Source: Candidatus Gastranaerophilales bacterium (GTDB taxonomy: Bacteria; Cyanobacteriota; Vampirovibrionia; Gastranaerophilales; Gastranaerophilaceae). From it: 58,987 nucleotides of DNA. The position numbers were made by a program, and so were the translations under genes. Positions 16,852 to 24,592 of this stretch are shown piece by piece. The notes under the pieces are model-generated. The model searched no databases and was not told where the DNA came from. It saw only the letters and a list, made by a program, of their open reading frames with translations. The DNA is taken from assembly GCA_944323935.1 (NCBI GenBank), contig CALUUJ010000014.1, positions 1-58,987 on the forward strand, written 5' to 3'. Numbering within the stretch: position 1 is the first letter of the stretch; every line of letters begins with the position of its first letter.

Positions 16852-17573
16852 CGCAACCTCAAAAAGGCCTCAATCTTTGCTTTTGTAGAATTAGTAACAG
16901 TATCATCAATATCAATATATAATCCATTATATTTATCAGCCAAATATTTTGCCATCTGTGCCTTTGAGCAAAAAGACTGCGAATAAAATACAGTGGGAAC
17001 ATTAATATCTATATACATTTCAAGTTCAATATCAGCAGGAGCCATAGCTTCAACACATCTTGTCCAGCCATATAAATGAGTTTCATCGGGAAACAACTCT
17101 AATATTGATAAATCATTAGGCGGAACCCCCCAAAAACCAAATTTTGCACGGCATTGTTCAAGTTCTGGTACTTGCGGTTCATATATTCCTTTTGTTATAA
17201 GTTCAACTTTTTGTCTTAAAGGAAGAGTTGAAGTAGATATCTTAACTTCTTTTTTATATTTTATTTCTTCAAAAATAGAAGAGATAACAGGATATCCCAT
17301 ATCTTTCAAAATTTCATATGCAAACCAACCGCTATCACATTTATCCTTACCTATTGGTGCCAAAATAACCAATAATTGATTTTTATAATAAAACGCACAA
17401 TTAATAATATTCTTAATTATCGCACAATATGACTCGGGTAATATATCCTGTTTTGTTAGTCCATAATCAATATCAAAATCAATCCAAATTGCATTTGGGT
17501 ATAATTTTTTATATTTTTCTATCAAATCAGGATGAGGATAACCCCAAAAACCTATTATATTTCTTGTGCTCAT
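16848..17573 (-). CDS. Partner of the BadF-like ATPase, internally duplicated FWG protein
   Basis: This 241-residue soluble protein has an internal repeat: IIGFWGYPHPDL (residues 6-17) recurs as KFGFWGVPPNDL (144-155). It has cysteines at 50, 59, 79, 141, 173 and 202, of which C173 (GWTRCVEA) and C202 (SQSFCSK) sit in conserved-looking settings. The 4-base overlap with the activator gene implies coupled synthesis. By analogy it may be the electron acceptor or dehydratase-like component. It is far shorter than HgdA/B subunits, and I cannot name the family. The mRNA is predicted leaderless (TATAAT, six bases, ATG). Confidence 0.7.
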   Translation of the reverse strand: MSTRNIIGFWGYPHPDLIEKYKKLYPNAIWIDFDIDYGLTKQDILPESYCAIIKNIINCAFYYKNQLLVILAPIGKDKCDSGWFAYEILKDMGYPVISSIFEEIKYKKEVKISTSTLPLRQKVELITKGIYEPQVPELEQCRAKFGFWGVPPNDLSILELFPDETHLYGWTRCVEAMAPADIELEMYIDINVPTVFYSQSFCSKAQMAKYLADKYNGLYIDIDDTVTNSTKAKIEAFLRLR

Positions 17574-17579
17574 AGGTCA

Positions 17580-17585
17580 ATTATA
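17580..17585 (-). promoter_or_regulatory. Extended -10 box for the FWG gene, leaderless start
   Basis: On the minus strand TGTTATAAT is followed by six bases (TGACCT) and the ATG at 17573. Transcription would therefore begin at or next to the start codon. No ribosome site fits between. Confidence 0.65.
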
Positions 17586-17653
17586 ACACAGGCAAATTTT
17601 CTTATTTTGAATATATAAAATAAATTAATACTGAAAATTATTCATTAACATTG

Positions 17654-17659
17654 TATAAT
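17654..17659 (+). promoter_or_regulatory. -10 box for the Nudix operon, leaderless start
   Basis: TATAAT is followed by TGACTT and ATG at 17666. A -35-like CTGAAA lies 17 bases upstream (17631-17636). The segment is almost identical to that of the divergent gene (TATAATTGACCTATG). Confidence 0.65.
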
Positions 17660-17665
17660 TGACTT

Positions 17666-18196
17666 ATGGAAAAATTATACGAAAAAACAATCAATTCAAA
17701 AAATATATACGAAGGAAAAGTATTTAATATAACAAAAGATGATGTTGAATTATCTGATGGTTACAAAACAATAAGAGAAGTTGTTCATCATTCAGGCGGT
17801 GTTGTTATAGTTGCGGAAACAAATGAACAAATTATGATGGTACAACAATTCAGGTATCCGACAAAAGAAATATTATATGAACTTCCCGCAGGGAAACTGG
17901 ATAAAGGTAATGAAGATATTTTATCCGCAGCAAAAAGAGAACTGGAAGAAGAGACAGGATTTATTGCTCAAGATTGGGAATCACTAGGCTTTATATGGAC
18001 AAGCCCCGGATTTTGCAATGAAAAATTATATCTATTTAAAGCTACCAATTTAACATATAAAGGACAACATCTTGATGAAGGTGAAATACTTAACTATACA
18101 GCTATAAATAGAGATAAAGTTTTTGAAATGGTGAAAAACGGTGAAATAAATGATGCAAAGACCATTGCTGCATTAATGAGGGCATATAAATTATGA
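17666..18196 (+). CDS. nudF: Nudix hydrolase, ADP-ribose pyrophosphatase type
   Basis: This 176-residue protein has the domain order of NudF-like enzymes: a beta-rich N-terminus with VVHHSGGVVIVAE, then the Nudix box GKLDKGNEDILSAAKRELEE extended by ETGF. It should hydrolyse ADP-ribose to AMP and ribose 5-phosphate with Mg2+ bound by the REL.EE glutamates. The box has six rather than five residues between its first Gly and Glu, a small insertion. It is the first gene of a tight operon: the next gene starts inside its stop codon region (4-base overlap). No ribosome site is present. Confidence 0.88.
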   Translation: MEKLYEKTINSKNIYEGKVFNITKDDVELSDGYKTIREVVHHSGGVVIVAETNEQIMMVQQFRYPTKEILYELPAGKLDKGNEDILSAAKRELEEETGFIAQDWESLGFIWTSPGFCNEKLYLFKATNLTYKGQHLDEGEILNYTAINRDKVFEMVKNGEINDAKTIAALMRAYKL

Positions 18197-18996
18197 TAAA
18201 AATGGTTGTAACCGACATAGATGGAACCATTTATTCTGAAAAACAAGGTTTAACAGACAATGTTAAAGCTTGCTTGCAAAACTTAATCAGAAATGGAATT
18301 CACGTTGCAATTGCAACAGGAAGAACATACGCAAGTGCAAAATATGTTGCGGATGAAATTGGAATTGAATGTCCTTTAATATGTTACCAAGGCGGATTAA
18401 TAAATACCTATGACGGTAAAATTTTAGATGTTAAATATTTGCCTCAAGATATTGCAAGAAAAATTGTAACAGAACTTAGAGACAGAAACATTCATATGAA
18501 TGTTTATATAGAAGATGTTCTATATGTAGAAAATGATAATGATTATATAAAGGCCTATGTGGGAAACAAGGGGATAGATTACTTTAAGGTGAACTCGTTT
18601 GATAACCTTGATTTTTCAAAACTAAATAAAATTCTTGCAATTGACAATAACCCGCAATTAATTGAAAATTTAATTAAAGAACTTCAAACAAAATACCCTG
18701 AAATATATGTAGTAAAATCAACAGATATATTCTGTGAGATAGCAAATAAATATGCAACAAAAGGCAATGCCATAAAATTTTTGGCAAATAAATTAGGTTT
18801 TACAGAGAAAGAAGTTTTGGCAATAGGCGACCAAAATAACGACATAGAGATGGTTGAAACAGCAGGAATAGGTGTAGCAATGGGAAATGGCACCGAAGAA
18901 ATAAAAGCGAAAGCAAATTATATTACCGATACAGTTGATAATGAAGGCTTTGTAAAGGCAATAAATAAATTCGTATGGGGAAAAGAAAATGTTTAG
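18193..18996 (+). CDS. Cof-type HAD-IIB phosphatase
   Basis: This 267-residue haloacid-dehalogenase phosphatase has motif I VVTDIDGTIY (nucleophile Asp8, acid/base Asp10), motif II AIATGRTYAS, a C2B cap in the middle, and motifs III and IV in KGNAIKFLANKLGF and AIGDQNNDIEMVETAG. Members dephosphorylate sugar phosphates or flavin and nucleotide intermediates; the exact substrate is not readable. It overlaps nudF by 4 bases and ispF by 8, so all three are co-translated. Confidence 0.93.
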   Translation: MIKMVVTDIDGTIYSEKQGLTDNVKACLQNLIRNGIHVAIATGRTYASAKYVADEIGIECPLICYQGGLINTYDGKILDVKYLPQDIARKIVTELRDRNIHMNVYIEDVLYVENDNDYIKAYVGNKGIDYFKVNSFDNLDFSKLNKILAIDNNPQLIENLIKELQTKYPEIYVVKSTDIFCEIANKYATKGNAIKFLANKLGFTEKEVLAIGDQNNDIEMVETAGIGVAMGNGTEEIKAKANYITDTVDNEGFVKAINKFVWGKENV

Positions 18997-19465
18997 AATC
19001 GGTCAAGGATTTGATATTCACAAACTTGTTGAAGGAAGGAAATTAATAATTGGCGGTATTGAAATTGATTACGAAAAAGGTCTTTTAGGACATTCTGATG
19101 CTGATGTATTAATTCATTCAATCATAGATGCCCTTTTAGGTGCATTAGCACTTGGTGATATAGGAACGCATTTTCCTGATAATGACTCTAAATACAAAAA
19201 TATAAACAGTACTATACTTTTAAAAGAAACAAAGAAACTTATTGAAAAAAAAGGCTATAAAATAAATAATTTGGATAATACAATATTTGCGCAAGAACCC
19301 AAAATGAAACCATACATTCCGTTAATACGAGAAAAATTATCTCAAATACTTGAAATTGATAAAGATTTAATTTCAATAAAAGCAAAAACAATGGAAGAAC
19401 AAGACTCAGTTGGAGAGAAAAAATCTATAGCTACACAAAGTATTGTATTACTTATTACAGAATAA
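18989..19465 (+). CDS. ispF: 2-C-methyl-D-erythritol 2,4-cyclodiphosphate synthase
   Basis: This 158-residue enzyme of the MEP isoprenoid pathway converts CDP-ME 2-phosphate to MEcPP. Visible are the zinc ligands in GFDIHKL (D8, H10) and the loop GHSDADVLIHSIIDALLGA. GDIGTHFPD follows, then AKTMEEQDSVG near the C-terminus with the conserved Thr-Glu region. Length is normal, and it works as a homotrimer. It is last in the nudF-HAD operon and convergent with exbD. Confidence 0.97.
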   Translation: MFRIGQGFDIHKLVEGRKLIIGGIEIDYEKGLLGHSDADVLIHSIIDALLGALALGDIGTHFPDNDSKYKNINSTILLKETKKLIEKKGYKINNLDNTIFAQEPKMKPYIPLIREKLSQILEIDKDLISIKAKTMEEQDSVGEKKSIATQSIVLLITE

Positions 19466-19472
19466 TAATAAA

Positions 19473-19862
19473 TTAGTATTCTGTAATTGATATATTAGTA
19501 ACACCGGAATTGCGAGCTTCATCCATCAATTTAACAACAGCACCGTGTGTGGCATTGTCTTGGGTCATTATTAAAAGCCCGTCAGTATTAACTTTTGCTT
19601 GTTCTGATATCATATTAGACAGTTCATTAACCGGAATTTCAGTATCATCAAGCATATATTTATCTTCGTCAGTAACAAGAACTTTAATCAATTTAGAGTC
19701 TTTAATTTCATCCTGAACTTCAATCATATTCGGCACTGCCAAATTCAAACCTTGCTGATCTAACAATGGTGCAATAACCATCATAATAATCAGTAAAACA
19801 AGGAAAATATCCGTTAAAGGAGTTATATTAATTTCGTTGAATGTTTTTCTTTGTCCTGCCAT
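19473..19862 (-). CDS. exbD: ExbD/TolR-family protein, second copy
   Basis: This 129-residue protein has a short cytoplasmic N-terminus with FNEINITPLTDIFLVLLIIMM. That is the ExbD/TolR single membrane helix with its conserved proton-channel Asp. A periplasmic domain ends with TNISITEY. It forms part of the ExbB-ExbD proton-driven motor. The upstream copy ends 11 bases before it. The two copies share almost the same membrane helix but differ in the periplasmic part, which suggests hetero-assembly or separate partners. Confidence 0.93.
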   Translation of the reverse strand: MAGQRKTFNEINITPLTDIFLVLLIIMMVIAPLLDQQGLNLAVPNMIEVQDEIKDSKLIKVLVTDEDKYMLDDTEIPVNELSNMISEQAKVNTDGLLIMTQDNATHGAVVKLMDEARNSGVTNISITEY

Positions 19863-19873
19863 ATTGATTTACC

Positions 19874-20389
19874 TTACTCATCCCAGTTGTAATCATTAGT
19901 ATTAACTGATTTAGTATTATTATCTTTTTGCAAATTTTCCGTATTTGCTTGTTGTTCAAGGCTTCTCTGTTCTTTCTTAGTAAGTGGTTCACCAGCAAGT
20001 ACCAACTTAACATATTGAGCCTCTTGAGCAGCTTTCATAATTTTTTGAATTTCACTGCTTTTAGTTTCAGTATCAGCTTTAACAACAACTTCAGCCTTTT
20101 CTAAAGAAGGTTTCAAATTTGTAAGTTCATTAACAAGATTATCTGCTGAAATCGGTCTGCCGTTTATATAATATTGACCTTGTTTTGTCACTGAAATTTC
20201 AGCATTTTTTTGTTCTACAGAAACTCCACTATTTATCTCTGGTATATTTATATCAGTATCAATAGATTGAAAAGAGGGTGCAATTACCATCATTATGATT
20301 AACAATACCAAGAAAATATCTGTTAACGGAGTTATATTTATTTCGGTGAATAAACCTTTTTTATCATCTGAATTTGTTGAAAAAGACAT
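19874..20389 (-). CDS. exbD: ExbD/TolR-family protein, first copy, with C-terminal extension
   Basis: This 171-residue protein has FTEINITPLTDIFLVLLIIMMV at the N-terminal membrane helix, containing the proton-relay Asp. The periplasmic ExbD domain runs to about residue 140. An extra Gln/Asn/Lys-rich tail of about 30 residues ending NDYNWDE has no counterpart in the second copy. It follows exbB by 9 bases. Confidence 0.93.
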   Translation of the reverse strand: MSFSTNSDDKKGLFTEINITPLTDIFLVLLIIMMVIAPSFQSIDTDINIPEINSGVSVEQKNAEISVTKQGQYYINGRPISADNLVNELTNLKPSLEKAEVVVKADTETKSSEIQKIMKAAQEAQYVKLVLAGEPLTKKEQRSLEQQANTENLQKDNNTKSVNTNDYNWDE

Positions 20390-20398
20390 TTTATTTCC

Positions 20399-21034
20399 CT
20401 ATACTAATGCTTTTGCTTGAGTTTTTTCTTCTGAATCAGTAAAGCTTAAGAATAACAATTTAATAAGCTGAAAATCATCTTCATATCTTTTAACAGTAGA
20501 TTGGAATAAGTTATAAAGAACAACAGCAACAATAGCAACACCAAGACCGAAAGCAGTAGCAATTAATGCTGAACCAATACCCATAGCAACTGCAGCGGAT
20601 TGATTTCCTTGAGAAGCTAAATCTTGGAATGTATAAAGGATTCTAACTACAGTACCAAATAAACCTAAGAAAGGACAAACACCGCCTACTGTACCTAAAA
20701 TAGTTAAATATTTTTCCAATTTTCTTGTAGCCAAATTAGCAGAAATATCAAAAGAACGAGAAAATCCAACTTTTTGTTCAGAAAAAATTCTTACAGCTTC
20801 TTCTGCTACTTCACCAATTACGCCGCCTAATTGAATACTAAGATTTTTTGCTGCATCTAGCCTGTTATTAACTAATTCTGTTTTTAAAGCTCTAATAAAT
20901 TTAACAACATCACGCTTATTTTTGTTATAAAAACTAAATCTGTTAATAGCAACGGCAACAGTTAAAATTGAACAAACAAGAATTGGCAATAATACGGGCC
21001 AGTCCAGTTTAATTGAATGTAATAGTAATTCCAT
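20399..21034 (-). CDS. exbB: ExbB/TolQ/MotA proton-channel protein
   Basis: This 211-residue membrane protein has three hydrophobic segments (about residues 14-30, 115-140 and 150-175). It has the family block LTILGTVGGVCPFLGLFGTVVRILYTF and a second block with GIGSALIATAFGLGVAI, where the channel-facing Thr/Ser residues lie. It forms the pentameric stator that powers TonB. It starts 31 bases after tonB and is followed by two exbD genes. Confidence 0.95.
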   Translation of the reverse strand: MELLLHSIKLDWPVLLPILVCSILTVAVAINRFSFYNKNKRDVVKFIRALKTELVNNRLDAAKNLSIQLGGVIGEVAEEAVRIFSEQKVGFSRSFDISANLATRKLEKYLTILGTVGGVCPFLGLFGTVVRILYTFQDLASQGNQSAAVAMGIGSALIATAFGLGVAIVAVVLYNLFQSTVKRYEDDFQLIKLLFLSFTDSEEKTQAKALV

Positions 21035-21065
21035 AATTTATTTCCTCTTTTCTTATTATAATTTC

Positions 21066-22253
21066 TTAGCCTGATATTCCGAATACATTATAGTCAAATG
21101 TAAATTGGATATCTACACTGTTTCCTTTAAACTCTGGAGGTAAAGGCCTAAAAGGAGCCGTTAGTTTTACGGCATCTATAGCTGCTCTATCTGCCGCCTC
21201 AAGTCCGGATGAACGATGTACTTTAACATTTAGAAGTCTACCGTCTCTTGCAATTGAGAATAAAAGTATTACACGTTTACTTTCATTTCCTTTAGGAGGA
21301 TCCCAATTCATTTTTATACGTCTTTGAAGTTCTTTCATATAAGGACCGAAATCAGGTTCTTTTATAGCATCAATACCAGGCGCACCATTTGGATTTCCGG
21401 GACCGGGATTTCCTATATTTCCACTTCCGGAACCTGTAGCATTAGAGAATCTTCCGCCACCACCAGAGCCACTGCCAGTACCACCGGCACCACCTCTACT
21501 TGAAGTAGTTGGCAAAAAGCTAGGTGCCGCAGAACCGGATTTACCTGCAGCACCTGATGAACCACCACCAATTTTAGGTGCAGAAGTAACAGGAGCTGTC
21601 GTTGGTTGTGCTATCTGCGGAATTGCAGATTTTGGTATTGGAATATTAAAATTAGATGATGGATTAACAGCAGGCTTTGGAACAGATGGCATTACCGTTG
21701 GTTTTGGAGCCTGAGGTTTTGGCGCAGGTTTTTGGGGAGCTGGCTGTTGAGGTTTTTGAACAACTGGCTTCTGCACTTGAGGTTTTGCAGCAGGTTGTGG
21801 TTTAACCTGTGGTTTGGTTTTTTGTGCAGCCGGTTTCTTTGGAGCAGGCGATGAAGGCTTCTTTGCCGGAGCCTTTGGCGCTGCAGTTTGAGGCAACGAA
21901 ACAGGACGTTTTGGATCATGTTTCCCACCTGCCTGTGAATTTTTATCCGCTCTATTTTTCGTATTTTTATTGATTGGCGGAGCTTCTTTCTCAACAAGTA
22001 CAAATTCTATATCTTTTGGCTTTAGTTCAGGTTTATTGAATAAATTAAAATCAATACCTAAAAATTTTAATACTATTGAAAAAAGTAACAAAATAAGAAT
22101 AACCGCAGGATGTAAAATAAAGGCCCAAACTAATGCTTTTTCAAAAGAAATTTCCTCTTTTTCTTTTCTGATAACAGCAGGAACCTCATATACCTGTGCT
22201 TTATTCCTCATTTTTTTTGGTTTTATATTATCATCGTTTTTTATAACTGACAT
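21066..22253 (-). CDS. tonB: TonB energy transducer, long Pro/Ala-rich spacer
   Basis: This 395-residue protein has a cytoplasmic N-terminal ~45 residues and one membrane helix (about 49-70). A long periplasmic region of Pro-Lys-Ala repeats changes to a Gly/Ser-rich stretch (about residues 215-285). The C-terminal TonB domain contains PDFGPYMKELQRRIKMNWDPP and the usual SSGLEAADRAAIDAV. It transmits ExbB/ExbD energy to outer-membrane receptors. The protein is longer than E. coli TonB (239), which may allow it to span a thick envelope. It heads tonB-exbB-exbD-exbD. No receptor gene is in the window. Confidence 0.93.
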   Translation of the reverse strand: MSVIKNDDNIKPKKMRNKAQVYEVPAVIRKEKEEISFEKALVWAFILHPAVILILLLFSIVLKFLGIDFNLFNKPELKPKDIEFVLVEKEAPPINKNTKNRADKNSQAGGKHDPKRPVSLPQTAAPKAPAKKPSSPAPKKPAAQKTKPQVKPQPAAKPQVQKPVVQKPQQPAPQKPAPKPQAPKPTVMPSVPKPAVNPSSNFNIPIPKSAIPQIAQPTTAPVTSAPKIGGGSSGAAGKSGSAAPSFLPTTSSRGGAGGTGSGSGGGGRFSNATGSGSGNIGNPGPGNPNGAPGIDAIKEPDFGPYMKELQRRIKMNWDPPKGNESKRVILLFSIARDGRLLNVKVHRSSGLEAADRAAIDAVKLTAPFRPLPPEFKGNSVDIQFTFDYNVFGISG

Positions 22254-22321
22254 CCCTAAATTCCCATTTGCTAGTTATTTTATCAAAAAAACGACGATAA
22301 AACAAATAGCCTGTTTACCTA

Positions 22322-23125
22322 CTAATATGGAGTATTAGAAGAAACTGTTACCGGTTGGTCCAAAACAATATTCATTTGTGCATTTTGAGGGATTTCAACA
22401 TTACCTCCACGTTCAAATAAATTTTGAGCCATACCCATACCACCACCAACAGCTGTTCCGTATATAGCACCTCTGCCAACACTTCCACCGGACAATGCAC
22501 CCATAGCAGTACCAAGAACAGCTCCTGCAGCCGCACCTATTGCCGCATCTTTTGCATATTCTTTGGATACATCTTTTGCTGTTCCGGCTTTAAGGATTCC
22601 TGAACCATCGTTTGTTTGTATACTTGCACTAATAGGAATCATTTGACCTGTCGGGGTAATAATATTTGTGAATCGAACTTGTAACTGTCCGTTACGGTTG
22701 CCTAAACCACCTTTTTTAGCTTTAATAACAGTACCGTTAACTTTGCTTCCTGCTGCTGCAATTAACTTATTACCGTAATAAAAGTCTGACCCCAGATAAA
22801 ATGAAACATTATCACCTAATTTAGCCGTTTCGGAAGATATAGATGTCATTGATGTAGCAGAAAATGAAGTGTTTGCCGGAACCATAACTACATTTCCTTG
22901 TAAATGACTATTGTTGTAATTACCATAGTTATAATTATTATAATTATATCCTTGAGACTGGTATGAATTGACTGGCAATGGATATTGTGTTTGATAATTG
23001 CCAGATGATGAAGGTATTTCCTGAACAGCAGGTGTTATAACATTATAATTAGAATCGGCAAAACACAGACATGGGGTAGAAGCCATTGAAATAATAACTG
23101 ATAATGCTAATAATTCTTTCCTCAT
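22322..23125 (-). CDS. Exported protein with glycine-zipper C-terminus, unknown
   Basis: This 267-residue protein has a signal peptide (residues 1-24, cleavage near CFA-DS) and a Tyr/Asn/Gly-rich low-complexity stretch (about 48-75). A beta-rich domain of about 95 residues has ETAKLGDNVSFYLG and GSKVNGTVIKAKKG. A glycine-zipper region follows (AAIGAAAGAVLGTAMGALSGG). The beta domain matches that of the next gene downstream (23193-23747), so the two are paralogues. The zipper suggests membrane insertion, perhaps at the outer membrane. It is located just upstream of tonB on the same strand, with its own ribosome site. Confidence 0.7.
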   Translation of the reverse strand: MRKELLALSVIISMASTPCLCFADSNYNVITPAVQEIPSSSGNYQTQYPLPVNSYQSQGYNYNNYNYGNYNNSHLQGNVVMVPANTSFSATSMTSISSETAKLGDNVSFYLGSDFYYGNKLIAAAGSKVNGTVIKAKKGGLGNRNGQLQVRFTNIITPTGQMIPISASIQTNDGSGILKAGTAKDVSKEYAKDAAIGAAAGAVLGTAMGALSGGSVGRGAIYGTAVGGGMGMAQNLFERGGNVEIPQNAQMNIVLDQPVTVSSNTPY

Positions 23126-23192
23126 GTATTTCTCCTTTATACTACTTTTACTATATTACATATTAATTTTAACGAGCAAATTAAAAAAAAGT

Positions 23193-23747
23193 TCATTTTA
23201 ATATAATATCTTTTTCAAAAATAACAAAAAGTTCAGCCCCCGGTTTGACAACAGTATGTTTACCCATTTCATATACATTCAAAGGTACTGCTTTTAGCAT
23301 AGGTTTTAGCCTTTGATTATAATGCGGAACTTTATGGTAATAAATACTCGGTGTATTTCTTCCGCCAATATAATTATCATTTTCACCATATATATGTCCT
23401 GACAAACGATAGACCTTTTTATCAGGTGTTATCATTTTGTATATCAATATTTTTAATGCACCATCTTTTCCTTCAACAGGTTCTCTTACATCTTCTATTT
23501 CACCGTAAAAAATAGTATTTTCCGGAATTGCATTAGTTTCATAAACGTACATATCCTGCGTATTGATAAATGTGACTTCATCACCTATGTCAGCTGTTAA
23601 AGTTGAAAACTCATCACGAGTCATTACCTTAGCAAAAGTGCCTTCTCTTATTTTTAAGACCTGATGTTCATCATCTTCCGCTTTTATTTTATCTATAAAA
23701 ACGAAATAACATAATAAGATTAATATTATAATTATAAATTTTCTCAT
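23193..23747 (-). CDS. Exported beta-domain protein, unknown paralogue
   Basis: This 184-residue protein has an N-terminal hydrophobic segment (residues 4-20), probably a signal peptide, with cleavage near KAE. The mature part aligns in pattern with the protein at 22322-23125: LTADIGDEVTFINTQDMYVYE against TAKLGDNVSFYLGSDFYYG, and KILIYKMITPDKKVYRLSG against QVRFTNIITPTGQMIPIS. It lacks the glycine zipper. It is upstream of its paralogue and the TonB cluster in the same direction. The function is unknown; an envelope role is likely. Confidence 0.7.
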   Translation of the reverse strand: MRKFIIIILILLCYFVFIDKIKAEDDEHQVLKIREGTFAKVMTRDEFSTLTADIGDEVTFINTQDMYVYETNAIPENTIFYGEIEDVREPVEGKDGALKILIYKMITPDKKVYRLSGHIYGENDNYIGGRNTPSIYYHKVPHYNQRLKPMLKAVPLNVYEMGKHTVVKPGAELFVIFEKDIILK

Positions 23748-23855
23748 GTTTTAAATATTAATTCTTTCTATTGATAAGTCTATATATTATTTTACATGTA
23801 TTTCGTTAATATTACAATTTATCCACCTTATGTATGTTCTATTAATATAACATAC

Positions 23856-23864
23856 TGATATAAT
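23856..23864 (+). promoter_or_regulatory. Extended -10 box for the bioD-like gene, leaderless start
   Basis: TGATATAAT ends seven positions before the A of the ATG at 23871, with TCAATT between. No ribosome site is present, so the mRNA should start at the codon. Confidence 0.65.
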
Positions 23865-23870
23865 TCAATT

Positions 23871-24587
23871 ATGAACATATTCATAACGGGAATAAATAAT
23901 AAAAGCGGTAAAACAGTAATATCTGCAGGCATTGCTGCTGTCATGCAATCTTTAGGATATAAATCCGGAGTATATAAACCAATACAAACCGGAGCAATAG
24001 ACAAAGGTAATTATCTTATTTCTCCGGACTTATCTTTTGTAAAAATGTTAGATCCATATATCACAACTCACTCAACATATATGATGGTTTCTAAAACAAT
24101 GCCTATTGTGGCTTCTAAAATGGAAGACGTTAAAATTAACTTAGATGAAATAGAAAAAGATTATAATATTCTCAAACAAAAAACAGACATACTTATAATT
24201 GAATCAACCGGTGGTCTTATGACACCCTTAAATGAAAATAAATTCTCAATACAAATTCCAATAATGTTGAAATTACCTATTTTATTTATTGTTAATCCTT
24301 CTGAAAATACAATAAATAGCTATTTAAACGAAATAAACACGGCAAAAACAGCAAATGCCAACATTTTGGGAGTTATAATAAACAAATTTCCCGTATATTC
24401 CGAAAATCCCGATATTAAAGCTTTTCCTTCATTAATTGAAAAATATACAGATGTGAAAGTACTTGGTCTTATTAGAAATTTTAAAGAAAAAAGTATACAG
24501 TCAAGCATACTTTTTAATGAAATCTTGAATGGAATAGATTTGGAAGATGTATTTCAAATGAAAATACCAAAACTAAGTAAATTCTAG
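23871..24587 (+). CDS. bioD: Dethiobiotin synthetase-like ATPase
   Basis: This 238-residue P-loop protein has ITGINNKSGKTVISAGIA (residues 4-21), where BioD usually shows GTDTEVGKT, followed by GVYKPIQTGA and a switch segment IIESTGGLMTPLN. BioD carboxylates diaminopelargonic acid to dethiobiotin using ATP. The Walker A is diverged but keeps GKT. No other bio genes are adjacent, although a BioY transporter lies at 39516-40154. A related CobQ/CobB-type amidotransferase-less ATPase is the alternative. Confidence 0.8.
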   Translation: MNIFITGINNKSGKTVISAGIAAVMQSLGYKSGVYKPIQTGAIDKGNYLISPDLSFVKMLDPYITTHSTYMMVSKTMPIVASKMEDVKINLDEIEKDYNILKQKTDILIIESTGGLMTPLNENKFSIQIPIMLKLPILFIVNPSENTINSYLNEINTAKTANANILGVIINKFPVYSENPDIKAFPSLIEKYTDVKVLGLIRNFKEKSIQSSILFNEILNGIDLEDVFQMKIPKLSKF

Positions 24588-24592
24588 CACAA

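Noticed and set aside
16148..17573. Complete acyl-CoA dehydratase operon
   Set aside because: Only the activator is recognisable; no HgdA/HgdB or BcrB/BcrC subunits are adjacent, so a dehydratase cannot be claimed.
19828..22003. Frames of 61 and 103 codons inside the exbD/tonB genes
   Set aside because: Same-strand shadows in other frames of firm coding sequences, rich in Arg/Leu from Pro/Ala codons.
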